Source: JAQVEM01 sp964616545
GTDB taxonomy: Bacteria; Actinomycetota; Humimicrobiia; Humimicrobiales; Humimicrobiaceae
DNA length: 64,000 nucleotides
Direction of reading: 5' to 3'
Assembly: GCA_964616545.1 (NCBI GenBank)
Contig: CAZTUA010000041.1
Coordinates: 1-64,000, forward strand
The notes below the pieces were generated by a model. That model ran no database searches, was not told the origin of the DNA, and worked only from the letters and a program-made list of their open reading frames with translations. Positions within the stretch are counted from its first letter, which is position 1. Each line of letters opens with the position of its first letter. Both the position numbers and the translations under genes were made by a program. Below, one piece after another: positions 45,954 to 54,792 of the stretch.

Positions 45954-45984
45954 ATATTAGCATATTTAAATATTTGTGTAAATA
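45954..45984 (-). promoter_or_regulatory. Promoter of the Tad machinery unit, with shared element
   Basis: On the minus strand TTTACA (complement of 45977-45982), 17 nt, TAATAT (complement of 45954-45959). The 15-mer TATTTACACAAATAT (complement of 45970-45984) is identical to that before the Flp pilin gene. The rest of the gap 45869-46173 is AT-rich, and I see nothing else in it. Confidence 0.65.
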
Positions 45985-46173
45985 GTCATTTATTAAATGT
46001 CAGCAAACCTGGATAAAAGTCGGAAATCTTTAGCTGTAATAACGATATTATAGAAAAGGTATCTTAGAATTTCCGTTACCTTAGAAATACCTCCAATTAA
46101 TGTTATAATCACTTCTGCAGGATTATCCTGAATTAGTTATTAAAAATAACGGTCTATAAATTATATTGTAGCC

Positions 46174-46524
46174 ATGAGTAAAGCTTATTATTTTTTTAAA
46201 AAGGGTAAGATATTATATAAAAAAGGCAGGTTTCTTGAAGCAATAATGTTTCTGGAAAAGGCCAAAAATCTTGAACCCGCAAAAGGCTCTATAAGAGAAA
46301 CTCTGGCAACTTCCTATTACAACTGCGGGTTCTATAACCCGGCCAGGGAAAATTTTCTGGCAGCCCTCAAGATTGACGCTACAAATGATTTTGCACATTA
46401 CGGACTTGGCCTGTGCCTGATAAGAGAAAAAAAGCTTACCAGGGCAGTGGGACATTTTAAAATTGCTGCAGTCATGGATCCCGGTTCAGAAAAATATAAA
46501 GAAGTGCTGCAGAAGTTTAGTTAA
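46174..46524 (+). CDS. Small tetratricopeptide repeat protein
   Basis: 116 residues composed of about three TPR units: YYFFKKGKILYKKGRFLEAIMFLEKAKNLEPA, then IRETLATSYYNCGFYNPARENFLAALKIDA, then DFAHYGLGLCLIREKKLTRAVGHFKIAAVMDP. A protein-interaction scaffold; no signal sequence. It stands alone, ending 3 nt before the converging DUF192 gene. The partner is unknown; the Tad machinery unit is divergent across 305 nt. Confidence 0.85.
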   Translation: MSKAYYFFKKGKILYKKGRFLEAIMFLEKAKNLEPAKGSIRETLATSYYNCGFYNPARENFLAALKIDATNDFAHYGLGLCLIREKKLTRAVGHFKIAAVMDPGSEKYKEVLQKFS

Positions 46525-46527
46525 GCT

Positions 46528-46887
46528 TCAGGTTTCAAAATTTATTAAATCTGATTCTTTTAAAGAAGTCCTCTTTATTACTCCCGCTGCTGTTTCAAGC
46601 ACTGAAAAGCCGCCTTTTATAAATGGAGTGACCCTGAAAGGTTTTATATCGTGGTAGATCTTTAAAACCCTGTTGTTTCTGCCAAGGAATACCGCATCTA
46701 TCCCATACCTCATACCTATAGTATGGATACTGTTGCAATCCCTTATTAGAAATCCCTGATTATCCCTTAATTTCTTTCTTATTATCAATCCGGATAATTT
46801 GCTTAAAAAACTGGCCGCTTCAATCACTTCAGAAATAATCAGCTCTTTCCTACCGGATTCCGGAAGGTTAATCTTTACTGCCTTCAT
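46528..46887 (-). CDS. DUF192 family protein
   Basis: 119 residues with the DUF192 pattern: EAASFLSKLSGLIIRKKLRDNQGFLIRDCNSIHTIGMRYGIDAVFLGRNNRVLKI, where the M-R-Y-x-I-D-A-V-F-L motif is diagnostic, and ending VLETAAGVIKRTSLKESDLI. The family's function is unknown. Many members are exported, but this one has no signal peptide. It is convergent with the TPR gene. Confidence 0.85.
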   Translation of the reverse strand: MKAVKINLPESGRKELIISEVIEAASFLSKLSGLIIRKKLRDNQGFLIRDCNSIHTIGMRYGIDAVFLGRNNRVLKIYHDIKPFRVTPFIKGGFSVLETAAGVIKRTSLKESDLINFET

Positions 46888-47064
46888 TAGAAATCCCCAT
46901 TAACAGCCGGCAATATTAATTATTTCCACGTAGCATATAAATAATACATCCTATAACACCCTTTAATAAATCTGTAATCTTTTGTACAGAGCCGCTAAAG
47001 GCACCTGTTAGATTTTAATTTTTAAAGACCGGCTATACGTATAGGCTGTTAAGATAATGGCAGT

Positions 47065-47349
47065 TTATTCACCAAGTTCTTCTATGACTTCTTCCTCGCC
47101 TGCTTTTAACTCCTCAACCTGCTGTTTATCCAGCCTCAGTAACAGCGTCTGGAACTCACCTACATGGGTTTTTTCTTCTTTTGCTATGTCCAGCAAAATC
47201 TTTTTAATGTCGTTATTTTCCGTAACTGCTGCAAGCTGTTCGTATAGATTTATGGCATCCAGCTCGGCAATTATTCCAGCTCTAAGAACCTCTCTGTCAA
47301 TATTTTCTTTTTTCACTTTTGTAAGGTCAATAGGAATATTTGATAACAT
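47065..47349 (-). CDS. Encapsulated-ferritin-like protein (short ferritin family)
   Basis: About 94 residues. NIDREVLRAGIIAELDAINLYEQLAA and KILLDIAKEEKTHVGEFQTLLLRLD hold the Glu and ExxH iron ligands of the EncFtn/rubrerythrin-like short ferritins. These assemble by pairing subunits into a four-helix ferroxidase site and are usually packed in an encapsulin shell. No encapsulin gene lies in the window. The acidic C terminus (KAGEEEVIEELGE) may include a cargo-type tail. The start is ATG 47349 with AAGGAGC 8 nt upstream, better than the GTG at 47355. Confidence 0.85.
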   Translation of the reverse strand: MLSNIPIDLTKVKKENIDREVLRAGIIAELDAINLYEQLAAVTENNDIKKILLDIAKEEKTHVGEFQTLLLRLDKQQVEELKAGEEEVIEELGE

Positions 47350-47445
47350 AGCCACCGCTCCTTTTTGCGTTTTTATTTGTAAATTTATTTTCCCTTTATT
47401 CTTTATTCCTGTCAGGCCATACCTTTAAAATATCCGCCTGCAGTA

Positions 47446-48078
47446 CTACTTTAAAATCTTAAAGCTCTCAAAAGTACTTTCAAAATCTTCTATATTCTCT
47501 TCAAAATATTCGGGTTCCGCTGTAAAGGTTAGCACCCAGAAATCTGATTCATGTCCTATTATATACTGTATGACTTTTGTTTTTGAGCCCTTAACTGTCT
47601 GCTCGAATATTACTCTTCCTGTTTCATCATAATTACCGGTAGAAACAATTCCTTCTTCAATAATTGTAAATTCATGCCCTGCTTCCTCATATAAATCTGA
47701 CATGTTTTTATATGAAAGCTCTATATAATCTTCCAGTGACAGAGAGCCTGCAGGTTCACCTCCAATTGTAAGATTACTCACATTGCCTCCCCCGGCAGCG
47801 GTCTCCGAATCATAGGCAAAAAATAATAAATCCCTCCTGCTTGCCAGGACATCCTCGGCCAGCTGTGTCCTGCCTGCTTCTTTTAGATTATCGGCAACAG
47901 AATCCAGCTCGCTCTTTTTTCCGCCTTCCCAGTTTTCCGGCAGGGATATCTCAAAATCGCTTCCGATAAATTCTGCCCTGGTAGGTCCCATAGCCGCATT
48001 TGCTTTACAGCCTGTGCCGGTTATTACTGTAGCTGTTATTATGATAATTGTTACTGTTATTAAAAAAAATTTCTTCAT
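47446..48078 (-). CDS. Lipoprotein with a PsbP/DUF1795-like domain
   Basis: 210 residues. A lipoprotein signal (KKFFLITVTIIIITATVITG) ends at lipobox TGTGC. The mature part (about 40-210) opens with FIGSDFEISLPENWEG and ends FTAEPEYFEENIEDFESTFESFKILK, the pattern of the PsbP/Mog1-like fold found in many small lipoproteins. The function is unknown. TAG stop, with a TAA seven codons downstream. Confidence 0.75.
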   Translation of the reverse strand: MKKFFLITVTIIIITATVITGTGCKANAAMGPTRAEFIGSDFEISLPENWEGGKKSELDSVADNLKEAGRTQLAEDVLASRRDLLFFAYDSETAAGGGNVSNLTIGGEPAGSLSLEDYIELSYKNMSDLYEEAGHEFTIIEEGIVSTGNYDETGRVIFEQTVKGSKTKVIQYIIGHESDFWVLTFTAEPEYFEENIEDFESTFESFKILK

Positions 48079-48213
48079 ATATTCCCCTTATTATAAATTC
48101 TACTTATTATTTTATTCCCTGCTACCCAGTCTGGTTAGCTTTCTTATTTAAAGCATTTTATATTATATCAGTTTTAACCCTGCTTGTTAGATTAATCTTC
48201 TATAAAAATTTTT

Positions 48214-48705
48214 TTATTTTATATTGATCTGTTTTTTAGAATCTGCAGATTTTTCAAGATATACAATATTAACTTTATCGGACTGTTTTTCTGTCTTAAA
48301 AACTTTATAGCCTGACTTCCTGTACAGATAAATATTTTTTTTACTTTTTTCTCCAGTAAATAATTCATACCTTGCGGCATTATTGAATTCTTTTTCTATC
48401 TCCGCTAAAAGCCGTGTTCCAATTCCCCGGTTCTGAAAATCAGGGGATACAATAAGCCTGGCGATATAACATGTGCCGCCTTTAACCTCTGCCCTTACTG
48501 AGCCAGTGACCACTCCATCAATCTCAGCAATAAGTATTACCTTTCTTTTAAACTCATCCTCCAGCTGGTCAAAGGTTTGGGTCAGAGGAGGTATGGAATA
48601 ATCATCATATATTTCAGCTTCTTTCCTGTAGGCAAGTTTTTGAAGAGCCAGAATTTTGGGTAAATCTCCTTTTTTAGCCGGTCTTATTCTCAATTTTAAA
48701 TTCAT
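48214..48705 (-). CDS. GNAT family N-acetyltransferase
   Basis: 163 residues. LKLRIRPAKKGDLPKILALQKLAY opens the fold, and IARLIVSPDFQNRGIGTRLLAEIEKEF carries the acetyl-CoA binding motif (QNRGIGT). YELFTGEKSKKNIYLYRKSGYKVF is motif B. The acceptor is unknown. Confidence 0.88.
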   Translation of the reverse strand: MNLKLRIRPAKKGDLPKILALQKLAYRKEAEIYDDYSIPPLTQTFDQLEDEFKRKVILIAEIDGVVTGSVRAEVKGGTCYIARLIVSPDFQNRGIGTRLLAEIEKEFNNAARYELFTGEKSKKNIYLYRKSGYKVFKTEKQSDKVNIVYLEKSADSKKQINIK

Positions 48706-48882
48706 CCTATGTCCATAGTTTATAGTTCACATTACCAATAAAAATATCTCTTTCTCCGGTTCTTTTCTTTCCAGGCTTTAATATATTTTCCTATTAGCTT
48801 TTTTGCAGTCTCTTCTATCATAGATTAAACATCCATGTTGTAACTCAATTACTCAAAATATTGATTAAGTCCTTTAATAGAA

Positions 48883-49212
48883 TTATTGTTTGCGTGATTT
48901 ATCAAGAGCATCGCGTGCATCCGGCGCCATCCGGAAAAAATCCTCCAGTTTATCACAAGGGTACATTTCACAGCACGCACAGTTTTCCAGCCCTCTTTCA
49001 ATACAGCACTTGCGGATCTCACAGACATCACAGTGAGAAAATTTCAGCTCATCAGAAAGGCAGCCGTTGCAATTGATATCTTCCGGCTTTATATCGGCAT
49101 TATACATTGCCGACCACTCCTTTGCTACTTCCGCCCGCTTGCTATCATCGTTGGCCATTGTAGCAATATATGCCCCGCACGTTGAACAGTTCAAACCACA
49201 ACAGGCAATCAT
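48883..49212 (-). CDS. DUF3795 cysteine-rich protein
   Basis: 109 residues with about 13 Cys in a conserved pattern: IACCGLNCSTCGAYIAT, then INCNGCLSDELKFSHCDVCEIRKCCIERGLENCACCEMYPCDKL. This is the DUF3795 family, presumed to bind zinc or iron-sulfur and common in anaerobes; the function is unknown. The start is ATG 49212 with AAAGGAGAT just upstream; the longer open frame (to 49449) lies over the next gene and is not supported. Confidence 0.88.
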   Translation of the reverse strand: MIACCGLNCSTCGAYIATMANDDSKRAEVAKEWSAMYNADIKPEDINCNGCLSDELKFSHCDVCEIRKCCIERGLENCACCEMYPCDKLEDFFRMAPDARDALDKSRKQ

Positions 49213-49247
49213 TTTTATCTCCTTTCTGGTTTTGATTATTAATTCTT

Positions 49248-50018
49248 TCAGGCTAAATTCACAGCTAATATAATCATGGCTACCGATATAATGTTTACGG
49301 CACAGTGTATAATTATTCCTATATATATGTTCTTCTTCCACCATACTGCGTATACCATTGGTAGCATTGCCAGAATTCTCGCCGGGTTCTGCCAGGGAGT
49401 GAAGAAATGATAGATTGAGAAAAGAACTGCATTTACCAGCGGAGCCCATCCTTTTAGACGGGATATTCTCGGCAGCAGGTAACCTCTAAAATAAAGCTCT
49501 TCTACAACAGGTCCTGCAATCCCATTGAAAACAATCCCCAATATAGAGGCCCATAACAGTGATCCCTGAGAATAATGCTCTATGTTGCCGGCGATATTTG
49601 CCATATTGAACCACTCCGGGAGCCAGAAAAATACTTTATCAATTATATAATTATCGATTGGCTGGGTTGCAATGCCCAGTAAAAGTATAATCCATGCTAT
49701 ACAGGGCAATGATATGGCAATATACTGCCAGGCACGCACAGGCTTGCGGTAAAGTACAATTCCTTTAAGTGAGAGTCTGCCGTTTTTCTTCTTACCCTGA
49801 TACAGCAGGAAACCCAGCTCAAATGGGATAAGTACAACTACAACGGCAAGAAGTAATGCATTCATGGAAGGAATCGCGTTTCTTTCAAAGATGGGAGCAA
49901 CTATAATATAAAATATAAGTATAAGGACTCCGGGCAGTAGATGCAGGATAATGGATTTTATAATGGAGTGCTGTTCAATATCGGATTCTGATGTAGAAAT
50001 ATTACCAGTTTTTGACAT
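49248..50018 (-). CDS. CPBP family intramembrane metalloprotease
   Basis: 256 residues with about seven membrane segments. The catalytic motif is VVEELYFRGYLLPRI (EExxxR), followed by LFSIYHFFTPWQ with the second-motif His, and AVWWKKNIYIGIIIHCAVNI with the third His. The family comprises CAAX protease-like enzymes linked to prenylated-protein processing, bacteriocin immunity or signalling; the role here is unknown. RBS AGGGG precedes the ATG. Confidence 0.85.
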   Translation of the reverse strand: MSKTGNISTSESDIEQHSIIKSIILHLLPGVLILIFYIIVAPIFERNAIPSMNALLLAVVVVLIPFELGFLLYQGKKKNGRLSLKGIVLYRKPVRAWQYIAISLPCIAWIILLLGIATQPIDNYIIDKVFFWLPEWFNMANIAGNIEHYSQGSLLWASILGIVFNGIAGPVVEELYFRGYLLPRISRLKGWAPLVNAVLFSIYHFFTPWQNPARILAMLPMVYAVWWKKNIYIGIIIHCAVNIISVAMIILAVNLA

Positions 50019-50120
50019 CTCGTAACCCCTTTATTCTGTTAAATATTTAATTTCAAATATTACCATAATCTTTTAAGTATTTATATAATTTACAATTTTA
50101 TACCAGGGTTTTTATAAGTT

Positions 50121-51167
50121 TTAAAAACAGCGTTTCTTTTCCTTTTTTAAACACTGCTCCAGCCCGCACTTGTAGCAAATCTCATTCTTAAGATACCCTC
50201 CATCAAAAAATTCCTTTATATTCTCCAGGGTAGTTTCTGCAATATTATGGAGAGCCTCTGATGTAAAAAACCCCTGGTGGGAAGTTATCAGAACATTTGG
50301 GAAGGTTATAAGACGTGCCAGTATATCATCGGATATCATTTGCGTTGAATAGTCCTCAAAGAAATACTCGCTTTCCTCCTCATAAACATCCAGACCGGCC
50401 GAACCAACCTTGCCGGCTTTAAGCATTTTTATCAGCGCACTGGTATGTATAAGCTTGCCTCTTCCGGTATTAATAATCATAACCCCGTCTTTCATTTTTT
50501 TGATACTATTTTCATTAATCATATGCTCAGTTTCAGGAGTGAGGGGGCAGTGAAGCGAGATAATATCAGATCTCTCAAAAAGTTCATCCAGACTTACATA
50601 TTTAATGCCTGCCTCTTTCTTATAATCTCTGTCCGGATATACATCATAAGCCAGAATTTCCATTCCGAATCCTTTTAAAATGGATATAAGACACCTGCCT
50701 ATTTTACCAGTTCCTATAATACCCGCTGTCTTTCCATTCATGTCAAACCCGAGCAGGCCGTTAATTGAAAAGTTTCCATCCCGTATACGGTAATACGCTC
50801 TGTGCGTTTTACGGTTAAGCGAGAGTATGAGCGCTGCGGCATGTTCCGCAACGGCATAAGGTGAGTAAGCCGGAACGCGTACCACATGGACCTTGCCCAG
50901 AGCCGCCTTAAAATCAACATTATTATAACCCGCGCTGCGCAGTGCAATTATCTCAATATCATGTTCAAATAGATTGTCTATAACCTTTTTATTTATTATA
51001 TCATTAACAAAAGCGCATACTGCATCAAAACCATAAGCGAGTTCCACCGTCTGAGGATTGATATGAGCATCGTAATAAGTTATATCAAATCCAAAACCTG
51101 TATTTGCCCTGTCAAATGACTGGCGGTCATATGGTTTTGCATCAAAGAAAGCAATTTTTTTATTCAT
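50121..51167 (-). CDS. D-2-hydroxyacid dehydrogenase with a Cys-rich tail
   Basis: 348 residues of the D-isomer-specific dehydrogenase family (LdhA-like). VRVPAYSPYAVAEHAAALIL opens the NAD domain, GIIGTGKIGRCLISILKGFGMEILAYD is the Rossmann motif, and LHCPLTPETEHMIN, INTGRGKLI (Arg) and SAGLDVYEEE (Glu), then TSHQGFFTSEA (His) make up the catalytic triad. It would reduce pyruvate or a related 2-oxoacid to the D-hydroxyacid. The last 20 residues, ICYKCGLEQCLKKEKKRCF, add four Cys in C-x2-C-x4-C form, possibly a metal site not usual for the family. Confidence 0.88.
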   Translation of the reverse strand: MNKKIAFFDAKPYDRQSFDRANTGFGFDITYYDAHINPQTVELAYGFDAVCAFVNDIINKKVIDNLFEHDIEIIALRSAGYNNVDFKAALGKVHVVRVPAYSPYAVAEHAAALILSLNRKTHRAYYRIRDGNFSINGLLGFDMNGKTAGIIGTGKIGRCLISILKGFGMEILAYDVYPDRDYKKEAGIKYVSLDELFERSDIISLHCPLTPETEHMINENSIKKMKDGVMIINTGRGKLIHTSALIKMLKAGKVGSAGLDVYEEESEYFFEDYSTQMISDDILARLITFPNVLITSHQGFFTSEALHNIAETTLENIKEFFDGGYLKNEICYKCGLEQCLKKEKKRCF

Positions 51168-51260
51168 CTAATCCACTCTCTTAATATTATTTAAAAATTA
51201 TATGATTTAATATATTACATTATATTTAATTAAAGATAATCAGGCATTCCTGCTGCTTTT

Positions 51261-51671
51261 TTAGTCAACAGCACTGGCTTGTTTTTCTATCTTATTATAC
51301 CACTGGATATATTCAAGAATATTATTGTCCGGGTCGCTGAAATATACCCATGTCTCTTCATCTTTTATTTCAAATGGCCCCTCTACTATATGTATATTTT
51401 TCTTTTTTAATGTCTTAATAGACGATTTCATATCTTCAACTTCCAGGCAAAAATGTGGACAATATGGCTTCTTTATTTCAGGTTTTCGGTATTCTCCTTT
51501 CAGATCCTGGATTAATTCAAGGCAGGCGTCTCCATATTCAAGAAACGCATATTCTTCCTGCTGGTCTTCATTTACAGATCTGAATTTTAGTTTAAAACCG
51601 AGCTTCTGGGTATAAAATTCAATAGAAGAATTAATATCAGAGACCTGAAAGGCTGCGTGATCAAAATTCAT
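51261..51671 (-). CDS. VOC (glyoxalase/dioxygenase-like) family protein
   Basis: 136 residues: NFDHAAFQVSDINSSIEFYTQKLGFKL, CLELIQD, HFCLEVEDMKSSIKTLKKK and FSDPDNNILEYIQW give the paired beta-alpha-beta-beta-beta modules, with metal-ligand His and Glu at the expected places (H5, E52, H75, E127 region). Substrate unknown; could be a methylmalonyl-CoA epimerase- or glyoxalase-like enzyme. Confidence 0.85.
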   Translation of the reverse strand: MNFDHAAFQVSDINSSIEFYTQKLGFKLKFRSVNEDQQEEYAFLEYGDACLELIQDLKGEYRKPEIKKPYCPHFCLEVEDMKSSIKTLKKKNIHIVEGPFEIKDEETWVYFSDPDNNILEYIQWYNKIEKQASAVD

Positions 51672-51765
51672 TGCTTTCTCCTCTACTTTCTTTATCCATA
51701 TTTATAACTCTATCTTTTTCCAGCTGTGATAAACTTTTTTCCATTGTAATCTCATCCCATGTGTT

Positions 51766-52179
51766 TTAACTGTCTTCTTCGTATTCCTGCCCAATTATAT
51801 TTTTATTTTCGTCTGTTATAAAAGTTCCTTTTGTTAAATCCAGTATAACCATTTTATTTTTCCAGGGGTCCTCAATTACCGCACATTTCCCTATTTTTAT
51901 ATCAAATGGACCAAAAACGACTTTCCTGCCTGCCTTACTTATTTTTTTAACAGCCTCTTTGACATTCTCTACCATAATATCTGTCTCCTGCTTTTTGTCC
52001 TTATTCTGGATCACAATCTCTGTTTTAGCATCATTCATCAAAAGGCCAATGGCATTCTCAGTTTTCCATGCAACTTGCAGTCCTAATTTATTGTGATAAT
52101 ACTCCAGTTCTTTTTCCAGATCAGGGACATATATTCTTATACAATCAACATAACTGAAGATAGATTTACCGGTTTCCAT
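51766..52179 (-). CDS. VOC family protein
   Basis: 137 residues: CIRIYVPDLEKELEYYHNKLGLQV, then AVKKISKAGRKVVFGPFDIKIGKCAVIEDPWKNKMVILDLTKG. The expected first metal His is absent, so it may be a binding or antibiotic-sequestering type. It overlaps the start of the upstream lipoprotein gene's end by 14 nt, so it is probably co-transcribed with it. Confidence 0.8.
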   Translation of the reverse strand: METGKSIFSYVDCIRIYVPDLEKELEYYHNKLGLQVAWKTENAIGLLMNDAKTEIVIQNKDKKQETDIMVENVKEAVKKISKAGRKVVFGPFDIKIGKCAVIEDPWKNKMVILDLTKGTFITDENKNIIGQEYEEDS

Positions 52180-52735
52180 TTAAAACTTCCATAGTTTTTT
52201 TAATAATTTTATTTTTCACTTCTTCAATGGCCTGTTTATCATTCAAAGGTGAGGCAGAAGTAATCGCATCGATTTTGTCCTTATCCAGGTCAGAACCATA
52301 CGGAATATTGAAGCGACTGTAAGTAGAGAAGTAAATAATACTGTCTGAGTAGTCGTTTGTTTTGATGTACTCAACCGTTTCCGTTAATGGCTTGAAGCCC
52401 TCGGTGCTGGATAAAAGAATGGCAGCATCATAATCTGTAAGGCCGTATTGACTGCCTTTTGAGACAGCATCAACCGTTACGCTGATTCCTTTTATGTTAA
52501 ATTCTTTTACCAGGTCTGTAACCAGTTCTTCCTTAAATTCAGTATCAGAATATAAAATACAGATATCTGCCACTGAATCTGTAACTGGATAAGTTTTGTA
52601 ATAATTTTTATCAGAAACTTCATTAGAAATCTCATCAGGAATACTCCCGGAAACCGTATCAGGGACACATGAGCTTAAAAAAATAATCACAGAAAGCAAT
52701 GTGAGAAGCGGCACACCTTTTTTTATAGCTGACAT
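52166..52735 (-). CDS. Lipoprotein with a flavodoxin-like fold (putative)
   Basis: 189 residues. A signal peptide (GVPLLTLLSVIIFLSS) ends at a lipobox SSC. DICILYSDTEFKEELVTDLVKEFNIKG, YDAAILLSSTEGFKPLTETVEYI and SDSIIYFSTYSRF have the alternating strand-helix pattern of a flavodoxin-like domain, though the phosphate loop is not canonical. It may be a degenerate member. Function unknown. Confidence 0.6.
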   Translation of the reverse strand: MSAIKKGVPLLTLLSVIIFLSSCVPDTVSGSIPDEISNEVSDKNYYKTYPVTDSVADICILYSDTEFKEELVTDLVKEFNIKGISVTVDAVSKGSQYGLTDYDAAILLSSTEGFKPLTETVEYIKTNDYSDSIIYFSTYSRFNIPYGSDLDKDKIDAITSASPLNDKQAIEEVKNKIIKKTMEVLNGNR

Positions 52736-52881
52736 ATCAACCTCCGGAGTTTATTAATTAAGATAAAGTTTTCTAAAAATATTTAAATCTCCAAACTAGA
52801 CTCTATTAATAATATCAGATAATTTTAAAAAGTATTAATAGATTGTTTTGTGCAGCAATCCGGAATATTTTAAGCTTTATA

Positions 52882-53385
52882 TTATATAGCTGGAAGGTCG
52901 CATATCATACAGATATCAGTATGCTCGATTGAGGTGCCTCCATCGCGTATGACTGTCTGAAGTTTGCCATTCAGTATATAGGGGGAAAATCCCATTTTTT
53001 CATAAAAAGCAATTGCCCCTGAATTATTTTCATATACAGTAAGATAAAGGCAATCAAAGCTGCCGTTGCATTTTTTCTTTAAATGCTCAACCAGAGAAGT
53101 GGCTATGCCCTGCCCTTTATAATCAGGATTTACAGATAGATACTCTATCTCGCAGGTACTTTTATCTGGAACATTATTTCCTGCAGATTTCGCCATAATC
53201 ATTCCGGCAATTGTGTCATCTTCAATATATAAATATGAATTATTGGAATACGTATTTATATCATTTTTTATTTTTTCACAGATGTTTTCGGCAAATTCAT
53301 AGGATATGAATTTAATATTCATGAGAAGCAGTGTAATCCGATTTGAATATTTTTTTAAATAATTTTTATTCAATTTAACAATCAT
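52882..53385 (-). CDS. GNAT family N-acetyltransferase
   Basis: 167 residues. IEYLSVNPDYKGQGIATSLVEHLKKK carries the acetyl-CoA loop (GQGIAT) and NNSGAIAFYEKMGFSPYIL the C-terminal motif. The N terminus is longer than a minimal GNAT. Acceptor unknown. Confidence 0.88.
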   Translation of the reverse strand: MIVKLNKNYLKKYSNRITLLLMNIKFISYEFAENICEKIKNDINTYSNNSYLYIEDDTIAGMIMAKSAGNNVPDKSTCEIEYLSVNPDYKGQGIATSLVEHLKKKCNGSFDCLYLTVYENNSGAIAFYEKMGFSPYILNGKLQTVIRDGGTSIEHTDICMICDLPAI

Positions 53386-53716
53386 TAATTTCTTCCCGGG
53401 TACAGCTTTTATATAGATAACTCGATTACTGCCTGTGCGAATACTACTTTGAGTTGGTGACTTATCTTTAATATAGTAATAAAAATATTATTAATAGTTA
53501 TATTAATAAAAGTAAAAAAACTTATGTAGATTATAGAATTTTTTTTTCTAAAAATCCAGTACCTGAAAATTCTTATTTTTAAGAGTATTTTTTTAAAACA
53601 ATTAGAAGCAAGGATACAAAATCATCTTTTTTAGTTTTTTCCGGCAGATTTTGCGTATCTTTTTTTTATCTTCAGTGATTTGTTCAGGTGAGCTGCCTGA
53701 TGCCGGGTAATGGGTA
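53386..53716. other. AT-rich gene-free stretch
   Basis: I see no reading frame of likely coding quality, no strong hairpin and no repeat here. The similar gap 53796-54000 after the tRNA gene also holds nothing I can support. Confidence 0.5.
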
Positions 53717-53795
53717 TGGTCGGGATGGGGGGATTTGAACCCCCGACCTCAGCGTCCCGAACGCTGCGCGCTAAGCCAGGCTGCGCTACATCCCG
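53717..53795 (-). tRNA. tRNA-Pro (CGG)
   Basis: On the minus strand it begins CGGGATGTAGCGCAGCCTGG and folds into a full cloverleaf. Acceptor stem CGGGATG/CATCCCG, anticodon stem CAGCG/CGCTG with loop TTCGGGA (anticodon CGG), T-loop TTCAAAT. Discriminator A and encoded CCA lie at 53717-53720. Confidence 0.97.
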
Positions 53796-54000
53796 ATATA
53801 AGAAAATAATACACGTTAGAATTAACTTATATGAACCCTGCTATTTTATCAACTAAAATCAAGTTTTTAAAGAAAATAAAACATATGAAGCTGCATACCA
53901 TTTGACAGAAGAGCCTTAAATTTAACCCAAGTCCCGTATTATAAGTAAAGATTTTATAAAATACTCTAACACTGCCCTAACAAGACTGCAGGAAGTTTTA

Positions 54001-54642
54001 TTATTTTTTCTTTCTGCTAATATTTCTCCAATTAACAATTAGCATAATTAATCCATAAACACCGGACATAAATAATATTGCATCTTCATAACAATCATAT
54101 GCTCCCATCGCTTTTGGTAATCCCAGCAGCCCCCACGGCAATAATGAAATCAAGGTTATTCTGTCAATAATTGGAATAGCTGCCACAACCATGGTAACTG
54201 CCATAACCGTTGAGGGGCATGGGTTCATTGGCATGCATATAAAAGGAAAATATCTTCCCAGAAGAATTCCGAATAATGGATATACGTAAACCAGGACCAG
54301 CCAGAAAAATGTCGCGTACCTCAGCCATTTTTGTTGCGGGAGCTTAAAGATAATCTTATTTCTAAAAATATCAATAATAAATAATATTCCAATGAGAATA
54401 AAAAGTGGACCATAAAAATAATTTGAAACAGGATTTTTTGTATAGAACTCAAAAAATACAATTCCGTTTAAAAGAAAAGTCATAGACAAAAACACCTTAA
54501 ATATGATGTTGATAATTCTACCCGGCTTTATAAATATATATAAAATCAGGAACAAAGATAAGACTATCCAGATATAATGAAGAGTTTGAAATGTGCTATT
54601 AAACTCTCCTATCTGGTTCCAGAATAGCTCTTTCGTAATCAT
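54001..54642 (-). CDS. DUF6064-like polytopic membrane protein
   Basis: 213 residues, six to seven membrane segments. The conserved FFEFYTKNPVSNYFYGPLFILIG and the Cys/Pro-rich turn FICMPMNPCPSTVMAVTMV, with LLPWGLLGLPKAMGAYDCYEDAIL, fit the DUF6064 family as I know it. Function unknown. Gene stands alone between the tRNA and a VOC gene. Confidence 0.7.
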   Translation of the reverse strand: MITKELFWNQIGEFNSTFQTLHYIWIVLSLFLILYIFIKPGRIINIIFKVFLSMTFLLNGIVFFEFYTKNPVSNYFYGPLFILIGILFIIDIFRNKIIFKLPQQKWLRYATFFWLVLVYVYPLFGILLGRYFPFICMPMNPCPSTVMAVTMVVAAIPIIDRITLISLLPWGLLGLPKAMGAYDCYEDAILFMSGVYGLIMLIVNWRNISRKKK

Positions 54643-54792
54643 AATTAATATCCTCCATCTTTTATATTTTTATTTGCTATTTTATCCAACTAAACTTTGT
54701 TATACAATATACTAGGCTCTGCGGGGTAAAAACGTATGCAGGGGAGTTATAGATTTGTAAATATAATAATAATCTAATGAGGGTTGATTTTT

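Noticed and set aside
47034..47045. 12-bp palindrome CTATACGTATAG after the ferritin-like gene
   Set aside because: Too short, with no T run or second copy to support an operator or terminator.
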